Origin: JBOGUF01 sp050696075
GTDB taxonomy: Bacteria; Chloroflexota; Chloroflexia; Thermomicrobiales; UBA6265
DNA length: 64,000 bases
Assembly: GCA_050696075.1 (NCBI GenBank)
Contig: JBOGUF010000059.1
Coordinates: forward strand, 101,046 to 165,045
Direction: 5' to 3'
In this document: positions 34,563 to 41,741 of the stretch, in pieces
Layout of the letters: every line of letters starts with the position of its first letter
How positions within the stretch are numbered: position 1 is the first letter of the stretch
The notes under the pieces: generated by a model
Database searches by the model: none
What the model was told of the DNA's origin: nothing
The model's input: the letters and a program-made list of their open reading frames with translations, nothing else
Position numbers and translations under genes: made by a program

Positions 34563-35615
34563 ATGCAGACAGACGCCCCATCCGTCAGGTCCGGTCGGTT
34601 CACCGTCGTTGGCCTCTTTGGCACCACGCTCGACGCGGAACAGGCGCTCGTTGCTTTGCGACGAGCGGCTCGCCCGCCTGAGCAGGTATCGGTGCTCGTC
34701 CGCCGCCGCGCCATCGAGGATGGTCGCGACGAAGGCACGGCCGCCGTCGCCAAAGCCGTGGTCGAGAATGCGCTCGATGCGGTCGGCGGCTGGCTGACGG
34801 GACTGGCGGCGCTCGTAATCCCGAAGGATGGCGCCTATCTCGTGGCGGGACCACTCGGAGCCGCCCTCGCTGGGATGCGGGGCCGCCGCGCCGCGGCCGG
34901 CGCCAAGACCGACGCTGCATTGGCTAGCGAGAACGGACCGGTCCTGACCGCGACCGACGACGTGTTTCAAATCCTTGTCAACTTTGGGTTCAAGATAGAG
35001 GAGGCGTTCTACATCGATCACCGGCTGGAGGCCGGCGACGTCGTCGTGGCGGTGACGACCGCCGATCGTACGCAGCTCAAGCTCACTCGCCGCCTGTTTG
35101 CCGATCAGGACGCCGTCCATATCGGTCAGGCGCGGACGAAGGAGGCGGTCGCGCACGAGGCGTTTGCGCTCCTCGCCGCGCCCATCGCCGCCGCGGATGG
35201 CACGGCGATCGTCGTCTCCGACGCGGCCATCCCCCTCCGCCGGCTGTGCCAGGAATCGGGCGCGGAGCCGTGGATACAGGCAACCTGCGGTCAACCAATT
35301 GTCGACCGCGACGGGCAGGACGTCGGTGTGATCGACGACTTTCTGGCAGACGCCATCAGCGACGGTGACGCGGAGGACCGGCGGAACGAGGTCCGGTACG
35401 TTGTGATCAGCTTTGGGGGCGTCTTGGGGCTTGGCCGCCACCACGCCGCGGTGCCGTCCGCGCTGGTCAGCCTCGAACCCGACCCTGTTCGCCTCACGAT
35501 TACGGGCGATCTTCTCAACCGCGCGCCACCCTACGAGCCGGAAGCACCCTTCAGCCGTCGTGAGGAACAGGCCATCTTCGCCTATTTCGGCGTCGAGGCG
35601 TACTGGTCCAAGTAG
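34563..35615 (+). CDS. Two-domain protein: YflT/stress-type half plus PRC-barrel domain
   Basis: With the ATG at 34563 the protein has 350 residues; an ATG at 34521 would add 14. The N-terminal part (FTVVGLFGTTLDAEQALVALRRA...) resembles the general-stress 17M-like domain, in which a Gly-rich helix (about 80-110) may contact a membrane. The middle carries a second alpha/beta unit, and the C-terminal part (about 200-300; CGQPIVDRDGQDVGVIDDFLAD) is a PRC-barrel, a protein-interaction fold. Such proteins are common in extremotolerant bacteria, function unknown. Convergent with the selenoprotein gene 18 nt downstream. Confidence 0.65.
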   Translation: MQTDAPSVRSGRFTVVGLFGTTLDAEQALVALRRAARPPEQVSVLVRRRAIEDGRDEGTAAVAKAVVENALDAVGGWLTGLAALVIPKDGAYLVAGPLGAALAGMRGRRAAAGAKTDAALASENGPVLTATDDVFQILVNFGFKIEEAFYIDHRLEAGDVVVAVTTADRTQLKLTRRLFADQDAVHIGQARTKEAVAHEAFALLAAPIAAADGTAIVVSDAAIPLRRLCQESGAEPWIQATCGQPIVDRDGQDVGVIDDFLADAISDGDAEDRRNEVRYVVISFGGVLGLGRHHAAVPSALVSLEPDPVRLTITGDLLNRAPPYEPEAPFSRREEQAIFAYFGVEAYWSK

Positions 35616-35633
35616 GTCTTAGCCTTCCCTGAC

Positions 35634-36086
35634 TCAATCCCCGTCATCTTCGGCAGACCGGATGACGTCCAGGAGGTCGCTCGGCGGTGGGGCGCCGGCG
35701 GCACGGTAGATCACGCGGCCATTCTTGCCGACGATGACGACCGTGCGGGCGTTGCGGTTGCCTTCGGGGCGCAAGGCGCCATAGGCGCGGGCCACGACGA
35801 GCCCCTGGTCAACAAGCAGATCGAACGGGAGCGAGAGCTGGTCGATGAAGTGCTGATGGCTGGCGGCGTCCGCCTGGTTGACCCCGAACGGTTCGGTGTC
35901 GAGTGCGCGAAAGTCGTCGGTAGCTCGGCCGACGGCCGAGAGCTGGTCTGTTCAGCCGCTGGTTCCGTCCGCCGGATAGAACATCAGCAGCGCCCGCTTC
36001 GCGCCGCGTAGGTCGCTCAGCGTCACCTCGTTGCCGCTGGCGCCGCGGAGCGTAAAGTCTGGCGCCTTCTCTCCAACGTTGACCAT
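35634..36086 (-). CDS. Probable selenocysteine-containing peroxiredoxin (in-frame TGA read as Sec)
   Basis: From an ATG at 36086 (GGGAG 9 nt upstream) the frame gives 150 residues if the TGA at 35954-35952 is read through. Sec45 falls exactly at the peroxidatic position of the PrxQ/BCP motif: FYPADGTSG-U-TDQL, where other members have Cys. After the TGA the frame stays open for 105 codons, keeps the family pattern (FGVNQADAASHQHFIDQL, PFDLLVDQGLVVARAYGAL) and ends with a normal stop. There is no other Cys, so it would be a one-Sec enzyme with no resolving Cys in the chain. A hairpin with a bulged U and a GU loop follows at the right spacing. Without Sec insertion the product would lack the catalytic residue. 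The frame is also continuous with an upstream NUDIX domain, so the product may be a fusion. Confidence 0.8.
35922..35944 (-). promoter_or_regulatory. SECIS-like hairpin after the in-frame TGA
   Basis: In the mRNA, counting the U of UGA as 1, a stem of 5 bp (11-15 with 29-33) and 4 bp (18-21 with 25-28) is interrupted by a two-base bulge containing U16 and is closed by a loop with G22-U23. E. coli fdhF SECIS has a bulged U17 and loop G23-U24, the same 6-nt interval shifted by one base. Folded by eye. Confidence 0.65.
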
Positions 36087-36623
36087 GCTCGCGTTCTCCC
36101 GGTATGCACCTTCGGCGGCGGTCCGATTGCCTGCCGGCATTGTACTGCCCTCGCTCGCGTCCGATGGAGTGCGGGCATGATCGCCGTCGAGCCATCCAAA
36201 GCTATCGAACCAGGCGCCGCGCCGGTAGTTGTCCAGCGCCCGTCGAACGTACGGAACGACGTTGGCAGGCAGGCGATCGAGGTCCGCCCAGAACAACTGG
36301 TCACACTTCTCCGGTTCGCCGTTCATCGCTTCGCCTCGCCAGCGACGGGTGGCGAGAAAGAAGTCGATGCGTTCGTCATTGGATCGGCGATGCATGACGC
36401 CCACGACGTCGATGTCCTCCGGCGCGATTTCGATCGCAACTTCCTCCCTGGCTTCTCGGATGGCGGCGCGCTTCACCTCTTCGTCACCGTCGAGATGGCC
36501 GGCGACGACGCTGTAGTTGCCGTCTTCGTAGCCCGTGTTGAAGCGGCGGAGCAGCAGCACGCGACCGTCTTGGATGAGGAAAACGTGGACGGCGGAGAGG
36601 AACGCAAACCGGTTGCCCGTCAT
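35952..36623 (-). CDS. NUDIX hydrolase domain, open into the selenoperoxiredoxin
   Basis: The ATG at 36623 is preceded by GGAGGAGGGG. The first 160 residues form a NUDIX hydrolase: MTGNRFAFLSAVHVFLIQD, then the NUDIX box GHLDGDEEVKRAAIREAREE with the expected Glu ligands. Such enzymes clean up or hydrolyse nucleoside diphosphate derivatives. There is no stop codon between this domain and the peroxiredoxin; the frame runs through a linker of about 45 residues to the TGA at 35952. If that TGA is selenocysteine, the gene really extends to 35634 and encodes a 329-residue fusion with Sec224. An internal start at 36086 would give two proteins. Both are open. It follows a CHAP-domain gene by 37 nt. 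Confidence 0.8.
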   Translation of the reverse strand: MTGNRFAFLSAVHVFLIQDGRVLLLRRFNTGYEDGNYSVVAGHLDGDEEVKRAAIREAREEVAIEIAPEDIDVVGVMHRRSNDERIDFFLATRRWRGEAMNGEPEKCDQLFWADLDRLPANVVPYVRRALDNYRRGAWFDSFGWLDGDHARTPSDASEGSTMPAGNRTAAEGAYRENASMVNVGEKAPDFTLRGASGNEVTLSDLRGAKRALLMFYPADGTSG

Positions 36624-36660
36624 CGGACTACCCCTCCTCCGATGGTCCGCCGACGAAAGA

Positions 36661-37134
36661 TCATGGCCCGCCGGTGCCGTCACCGAGCGGCCGCGTGCCC
36701 GGGCTGGCGCGAGGGTGGATGAATAAGAGACTCCCGTCCGTCGTCAACCACCGCTCGTGGCGGTCGACACCGGGAGCGTACCCGTATTCGCTGACCAGGA
36801 ATCTGTTTGGATCCTTCGGGTCGACTGCTTCCACGAAGGCGACGTGGCCGAGTGGGCTTTCCCAGGTGACGACGACGCTACCCGCGGCAGGCACGTCGTC
36901 GACGACGTACCCTGCAACCTGTGCGCTTGCAGCCCACTGCCCCGCGTTGCCCCAGGACGGCAACGTTTCGCCGTGGACGTCGAACCATCGTTGCCATGCC
37001 CACCACGTGCAGTTCGAGCGCCAGCCGCCGGCGCCGTCAGCGTAGTGGGCCTCGTATGGATTTGCAGTTCCCGCTTGGTATCCGGCCGCGAAGAGCACCA
37101 GGGCGACTGCCGCCGCTCGGCCGATCCGCTGCAT
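36661..37134 (-). CDS. Secreted CHAP-domain protein (possible cell-wall amidase)
   Basis: The 157-residue protein has an N-terminal signal sequence (MQRIGRAAAVALVLFAAGYQ, cleavage probably near AGTA) and a CHAP domain. The catalytic Cys is in NCTWWAWQRWFD, and the His in LGHVAFVEAVD; a Glu/Asn partner is likely in SEYGY. CHAP enzymes cut peptidoglycan peptide or amide bonds outside the cell. The ATG at 37134 is chosen for the signal peptide; upstream in-frame starts give an unlikely leader. A perfect palindrome CAGTTGTTCCAACTG (37145-37159) lies just upstream and could be an operator. The NUDIX-peroxiredoxin gene follows on the same strand. Confidence 0.75.
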   Translation of the reverse strand: MQRIGRAAAVALVLFAAGYQAGTANPYEAHYADGAGGWRSNCTWWAWQRWFDVHGETLPSWGNAGQWAASAQVAGYVVDDVPAAGSVVVTWESPLGHVAFVEAVDPKDPNRFLVSEYGYAPGVDRHERWLTTDGSLLFIHPRASPGTRPLGDGTGGP

Positions 37135-37495
37135 GTTCGCTTCACAGTTGTTCCAACTGGAACCTTGCGACCTCCTGGTGACGGCGTCTCGCGAACAATG
37201 GATGGTACGGAGCAAGACATGACCCCCAATGTCCAGCCGGACGCGTGCAAAGCCGGCCGAAGCGGCCGCATCATCTATTGACGTCCCACCGGGCACACGA
37301 ACCAGCGGGGCGCCGCGCTCCCCCTCGCGTGGCAAACCAACCCCCTCTCTTTCGATGGAGGCAGAGAAACTCTACTCCGCGCTCGCTGGCTGGTTCAAGG
37401 CAAGATAGCGAGGCTACGCCAAGGATGAGAGCGGGCCGCCGATCGCTGGCGGCCCGTCTTGGCGTGTCGATGTCTTGGGAGGTGTGGTCGAATGC
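37135..37495. other. Intergenic region with palindrome and terminator, no gene seen
   Basis: This 361-nt stretch separates nadA (upstream on the minus strand) from the CHAP gene. It holds the CAGTTGTTCCAACTG palindrome at 37145-37159 just before the CHAP start and the terminator hairpin at 37433-37455. Short open frames exist but none has a ribosome site or recognisable product. Confidence 0.45.
37433..37455 (-). terminator. Terminator hairpin after nadA
   Basis: An 8-bp perfect stem (37433-37440 with 37448-37455) with a 7-nt loop lies about 40 nt after the nadA stop. No T tract follows on the minus strand. Confidence 0.5.
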
Positions 37496-38749
37496 CTACG
37501 GCACGGCCAGCATGCGGTCGAGCGCGATCAGCGCGTCGCGCTTCGTCTCGGGATCGACGGTGATCCGGTTGACGACCTCGCTGGCCGCCAGGTGCTCCAG
37601 CGACCAGAGCACGTAGGCAGGGTGGACGCGATACATCGTCGAGCAGGGGCAGATTACCGGGTCGAGGCAGAAGACCCGCTTGTCCGGCAACTCCTTGTCG
37701 AGCCGGTTGCAGAGATTGACCTCGGTGCCGACCGCCCAGGTCGTGCCGGCCGGAGCCGCGGTGATGGTGTCGATGATGAACTCGGTCGAGCCGTCGCAAT
37801 CGGCCGCTTCCACGACTTCCAGGCGGCACTCGGGATGGACGATGACGTTGACGTCCGGGTGCTCTGTCCGCGCCAGCTCGATCTGCTCGACGGAGAATCG
37901 CGCGTGGACCGAGCAATACCCCTTCCAGAGGATTACGGTCGCCTCGCGGAGCTGCTCAGGCGTGTTGCCGCCGAGCGGCTGGAAGGGATCCCAGACGACC
38001 ATCTTGTCGAGCGGGATGCGCTTCTTGACGCCGGTGTTGCGGCCGAGGTGCTCGTCGGGGAAGAAGAGAATCTTCTTGCCGCGCTCGAACGCCCAATCGA
38101 AGACGCGCGGCGCGTTCGACGAGGTGCAGACGATGCCGCCATTCCGACCGCAGAAGGCTTTGAGGCTGGCGGCGGAGTTCATGTAGGTGATCGGGATGAT
38201 CCCGCTGACGCCGAGTTGAGCGAGCGCGTCCCAGCACGCCTCGACGTCGTCCGGCTTCGCCATGTCAGCCATCGAGCAGCCCGCCTCCAGATTGGGCAGG
38301 ATCACCTGCTGGTGCGGCCGCGAGAGGATGTCGGCGCTTTCGGCCATGAAGTGGACGCCGCAGAAGAGGATCAACTCGGCGTCGCTCCGGCCGGCGGCCT
38401 GCTGAGAGAGCTTGAAGGAATCGCCACGGAAGTCGGCGAACTGGATGACCTCGTCCCGCTGGTAGTGGTGGCCGAGGATGACCAAGCGGTCGCCGAGCTG
38501 ACGCCGCAGCGACCAGATCTTTTCGGTGCGCTCCTCGGCCGGCATCTTGAAGTAGGTGCGCGGGATGCGTTCCTGTCGCATCGGCGTGGCGCCGTAGCGG
38601 TGCAGGAGGTCATACGCGCCGACCCCTTCTTCGGGCACACAGCTCGCGGCCTCCAATTGCGGTTCGATAAACCAGGGTGAACGGTGTCCGTTCGACCCAT
38701 TGGCGCTCGAATTGCGCGGCGTCTCGGTCACCTCAAGGACGGTCGGCAT
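37496..38749 (-). CDS. nadA: Quinolinate synthase NadA
   Basis: NadA condenses iminoaspartate with dihydroxyacetone phosphate to make quinolinate for NAD. The 417-residue protein has the [4Fe-4S] cysteines in LFCGVHFMAE, GGIVCTSSNA and VICPCSTMYRV and the substrate-binding segments ILGHHYQRDEV and HPECRLEVV. The first 60 residues extend beyond short NadA types, as in other large NadA proteins. A strong TTGACA/TAACAT promoter lies ahead. The usual partners NadB and NadC are not adjacent. Confidence 0.95.
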   Translation of the reverse strand: MPTVLEVTETPRNSSANGSNGHRSPWFIEPQLEAASCVPEEGVGAYDLLHRYGATPMRQERIPRTYFKMPAEERTEKIWSLRRQLGDRLVILGHHYQRDEVIQFADFRGDSFKLSQQAAGRSDAELILFCGVHFMAESADILSRPHQQVILPNLEAGCSMADMAKPDDVEACWDALAQLGVSGIIPITYMNSAASLKAFCGRNGGIVCTSSNAPRVFDWAFERGKKILFFPDEHLGRNTGVKKRIPLDKMVVWDPFQPLGGNTPEQLREATVILWKGYCSVHARFSVEQIELARTEHPDVNVIVHPECRLEVVEAADCDGSTEFIIDTITAAPAGTTWAVGTEVNLCNRLDKELPDKRVFCLDPVICPCSTMYRVHPAYVLWSLEHLAASEVVNRITVDPETKRDALIALDRMLAVP

Positions 38750-38871
38750 GCCTGTTGTTCTCCCGGCGTCCGCGATCGAATCGATCCGGTACGCCCCGCC
38801 GGTCCTGCCGGCGGCATTGTGGACGAACCCATTGGCGGCCCTCCGCCAAAGCTGCCCACCGTGCGAAAGGA

Positions 38872-38900
38872 ATGTTATGGGCTAGGGGAGTAATTGTCAA
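38872..38900 (-). promoter_or_regulatory. Promoter for nadA
   Basis: TTGACA (38900-38895) and TAACAT (38877-38872) are 17 nt apart on the minus strand, about 120 nt before the nadA start. The -35 hexamer covers the stop codon of the ABC ATPase gene (38899-38897), so the two transcription units abut. Confidence 0.6.
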
Positions 38901-39979
38901 GATGACACTAAGTCCGATGCGTGCTGTTCCTTCGAAGTCGCCACGCCCGCATCCATTCCTTCCTCATAGATCCGCCGTACGATGTCTTCGATCTCGGGCT
39001 CCTCGATGCCAATGTCGCGGACGCGATTGCAGGCGGTGACGGCGGAGATGAGGGAGGCGGCCGAGATCCCCTCGCGGCTGAAGCGGAGCCAGTGGCGGGG
39101 ACCATCGTCCTTGACCGCCTCGACGCCTGCCATGGCGGGCGGCAGGACCAATGTCGGCTCGTCCAGCGCCAGATCGTCCGAAGGTTCGAGGTCGACGACC
39201 AACGTGCGCGTTGAGCCATATCTGGCGCGGATCTGGTCGATGCCGCCGTCGTAGAGCAAGCGACCGTGATCGATGATCAGCATGCGCCGGCAAAGGTATT
39301 CGACGTCGGCCAGGTCGTGGGTCGTCAGCAGGACGGTGACGCCGCGCTCGCGGTTGATCCGCAGCAAGAAATCGCGCACCCGCGCCTTGGCGACGACGTC
39401 GAGGCCAATTGTCGGCTCGTCGAGGTAGAGGATGCGCGGGTCGTGCAACAAGGCGGCGGTCAAGTCGCCGCGCATCCGCTGGCCAAGGGAGAGTTGGCGG
39501 ACCGGGGTGTCGAGGAAGTCGTCGAGGTCGAGCAGGGCGCGGAACGTATCGAGATTCTCGTGGAAGCGCTCGGCCGGGACTCGGTAGACGTGTCGCAAGA
39601 GGTCGAGCGATTCGATCAGCGGCAGGTCCCACCAGAGCTGCGTCCGCTGGCCGAAGACGACCCCGATGTGCCGGGCGAGCGCCTTGCGTTCTTTCCAGGG
39701 CACGAAGCCGGCGACGGACGCATCGCCGCTCGACGGCACCAGGATCCCAGTCAGCATCTTGATCGTCGTCGACTTGCCTGCGCCGTTGGGGCCGACGTAG
39801 GCGACCATGTCGCCCGGCGCGACTTCGAAGCTGATGCCGGCCACCGCCTCGACCGCCCTGCCCGCGCGATCGACCAGCCCGCGCAGCGCGCCGAACGCGC
39901 CCCGCCGGTGCCGGGCGACCCAGAACGTCTTCGTCAGCTCGTCCGCGCGGATGATCGGCCGTGTCAGTGCTGGCATCAT
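38897..39979 (-). CDS. ABC-2 transporter ATP-binding protein
   Basis: The 360-residue ATPase has Walker A (GPNGAGKSTT), the Q-loop (FGQRTQLWWDLP), the signature LSLGQRMRGDL and Walker B (ILYLDEPTIGLD), followed by a His-loop (TTHDL). A C-terminal domain of about 110 residues is typical of NatA/YhaQ-type ABC-2 exporters. Two ATGs in a row start the protein at 39979. It is the third gene of the exporter set, after two permease genes on the same strand. Substrate unknown. Confidence 0.92.
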   Translation of the reverse strand: MMPALTRPIIRADELTKTFWVARHRRGAFGALRGLVDRAGRAVEAVAGISFEVAPGDMVAYVGPNGAGKSTTIKMLTGILVPSSGDASVAGFVPWKERKALARHIGVVFGQRTQLWWDLPLIESLDLLRHVYRVPAERFHENLDTFRALLDLDDFLDTPVRQLSLGQRMRGDLTAALLHDPRILYLDEPTIGLDVVAKARVRDFLLRINRERGVTVLLTTHDLADVEYLCRRMLIIDHGRLLYDGGIDQIRARYGSTRTLVVDLEPSDDLALDEPTLVLPPAMAGVEAVKDDGPRHWLRFSREGISAASLISAVTACNRVRDIGIEEPEIEDIVRRIYEEGMDAGVATSKEQHASDLVSS

Positions 39980-39984
39980 CCGAA

Positions 39985-40806
39985 TCAGCTCCCGGTGCTG
40001 CGATAGTGCCGAATCCCGATGCGCCAGAAGGCGCCGGTGACGACCGCGAAGCAGAGCGCCGCGATCGGCGCCAGGAAGCGGGCGACGGAGGGTAAGCCGA
40101 GCGGGTCCGGCTTGTCGAGGAGATAAAGCGCGGGCTGGAAGACGACGAATCCGAGCGGGATGATCCAGAGAAAGAGCCGGCGCAACCACTGGTCGTAGAT
40201 GTGCATTGGGTATTGGGCGAGGGTGGTCCCGCCGTACGTGAACGCGTTGATTGCCTCTGTCCCTTCCGTCGTCCAGAAGCAGAGCGTCGCTTCGAGCGTG
40301 AAAAGCGACGTAAACAACACGACGGCGCTCAGTATCGCGATCGGCGCGTAGAGGATGCGCCCGGTCGTCCACTCGACGTCGACGAGCGTCAGGGCGATGA
40401 CGAGCGCCACGCAGCCCTGCGTCAACCGGCCGATGTGCCGCAGTTGGAGGTCCGACGAGAGCACCTGACCAAAGGCGCTCGCCGGGCGCACCAGGACGCG
40501 GTCGAACTCCCCGCGCACCATCTGGTCCTGAAAACCGGTGAACCCGCTGCCCACCATATGGGCGATCGAAAACGGGATGGCGCTGAAGGCGTAGAGAAAC
40601 GCAACCTCCCCGCCGTGCCAACCACCGAGCGACTCGAAGTGACGAAAGAGGATGTAGATCACGATCAATTCGGTGAACATGAGGGCGAAGTTGCTCACGA
40701 CCTGGATCAGAAAGGACGTGCGATAGCGCATCTGGCCCCGCACCCTCGCCCCTGCCAGTCGCCGGTAGAGTTCAAGCTCCACGTGCAGCGCCGCCAGCTT
40801 ATCCAC
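39985..40806 (-). CDS. ABC-2 family permease, DUF990 type
   Basis: The 273-residue protein has six membrane helices and fits the DUF990/COG3694-COG4587 permease group (MRYRTSFLIQVVSNF, MVRGEFDRVLVRPAS). It begins at GTG 40806 and ends 6 nt before the ATPase start; its start overlaps the end of the first permease by 8 nt. Together with the second permease and the ATPase it forms a heteromeric exporter, a pattern seen for DUF990 pairs in actinobacteria and Chloroflexota. Confidence 0.85.
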   Translation of the reverse strand: MDKLAALHVELELYRRLAGARVRGQMRYRTSFLIQVVSNFALMFTELIVIYILFRHFESLGGWHGGEVAFLYAFSAIPFSIAHMVGSGFTGFQDQMVRGEFDRVLVRPASAFGQVLSSDLQLRHIGRLTQGCVALVIALTLVDVEWTTGRILYAPIAILSAVVLFTSLFTLEATLCFWTTEGTEAINAFTYGGTTLAQYPMHIYDQWLRRLFLWIIPLGFVVFQPALYLLDKPDPLGLPSVARFLAPIAALCFAVVTGAFWRIGIRHYRSTGS

Positions 40807-41677
40807 CTTGCACCTCGAGTTTGCGGATGGCCCGGCGCAGGATCAGGTGGGCCAGGATGCCGAGGGCGACGGCCCAGAATCCCTGCAACACGAGCATCAA
40901 GGCGGCGTTGCCGCGCCCGAGGGCAACGTCCACCGGCACCATGATGATCGACCGGAAGGGCATCCATTCGGAGAGGACGCGCAACCAAGCGGGAAAGAAC
41001 GCGATCGGGACCAGCATGCCCGAAAAGAAGGTAGTGAGCAGATACTGGACATAATGCATGCCGCGGACATCGACGAACCAGAAGGCGCTGATGTTGAAGA
41101 TGAACCGAACCGAGAAGCTAACGACGACCGCCAAGGTGACGCTCAGCGCAAAGACCAGCCATCGCCCTGGTGACGAGGGCAGCGCCAGATCGTAGAGCAA
41201 GGCGCCCATCAGTAGCGTCGGGGACATGCGGGTGATCGCGTGGCAGGCGGCGCGGCCGAGGTCGCGGCTCAGCCAGAACAGGTAATAGTCGATCGGTTTC
41301 ATCAGGTCGGTGACGATGTCGCCCGTCTGGATTGCCGTGGCGATCTCCCACCAACTCCAGAGGTAGACGACCATGATCATTGACTGGCCAATCCAGACGA
41401 AGGTGAAAATCTCGATCAACTCATAGCCGGCGACGGTGGCGCCTTCCGCCCGCGAGCCGTAAAACCCGGCGTACATCGAGGCGATCAGCACGCCGAAGAC
41501 GGAGTTGGTGAAGAGACCGGCCAGCGTCGCCGCCCGGTAGGCGAGATGGCGCTGGAACGAGCGCTTGGCGACCTCGACGTAGAGACGGGCGTGCCCGCCC
41601 GTGGCGACGCGAAAATTGTCCGCGGCGGCTCGCCCGTGCTCGGCGGAGCCGCCCGGCGTTGGCAGCAGCTTGTCCAT
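40799..41677 (-). CDS. ABC-2 family permease, DUF990 type
   Basis: The ATG at 41677 gives 292 residues with six membrane helices and the family motifs KRSFQRHLAYRAATLAG and TGDIVTDLMKPIDYY near the second helix. An open frame continues up to 41740 but that would place the start inside the -10 box TATACT (41737-41732) and before the TTG of pepF. It is the first gene of the exporter operon, and its partner permease overlaps its end by 8 nt. Substrate unknown. Confidence 0.85.
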   Translation of the reverse strand: MDKLLPTPGGSAEHGRAAADNFRVATGGHARLYVEVAKRSFQRHLAYRAATLAGLFTNSVFGVLIASMYAGFYGSRAEGATVAGYELIEIFTFVWIGQSMIMVVYLWSWWEIATAIQTGDIVTDLMKPIDYYLFWLSRDLGRAACHAITRMSPTLLMGALLYDLALPSSPGRWLVFALSVTLAVVVSFSVRFIFNISAFWFVDVRGMHYVQYLLTTFFSGMLVPIAFFPAWLRVLSEWMPFRSIIMVPVDVALGRGNAALMLVLQGFWAVALGILAHLILRRAIRKLEVQGG

Positions 41678-41731
41678 ACGGAGGGGATGCCTCGGCGTAT
41701 CATTCCGCGAGATCGGACGCAAAGACGGAGG

Positions 41732-41737
41732 AGTATA
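41732..41737 (-). promoter_or_regulatory. -10 box for the ABC exporter operon
   Basis: TATACT on the minus strand, 55 nt before the permease ATG at 41677. It overlaps the ribosome binding region of the divergent pepF gene. Confidence 0.4.
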
Positions 41738-41741
41738 CACC

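Noticed and set aside
35952..35954. The TGA in the peroxiredoxin as a simple nonsense mutation
   Set aside because: It falls exactly on the catalytic Cys codon, the downstream frame is intact and conserved, and a SECIS-like hairpin with the right bulge and loop spacing follows; chance alone would rarely place all three together.
37198..37281. Small open frame between nadA and the CHAP gene
   Set aside because: Twenty-seven codons, no ribosome site, no recognisable product.
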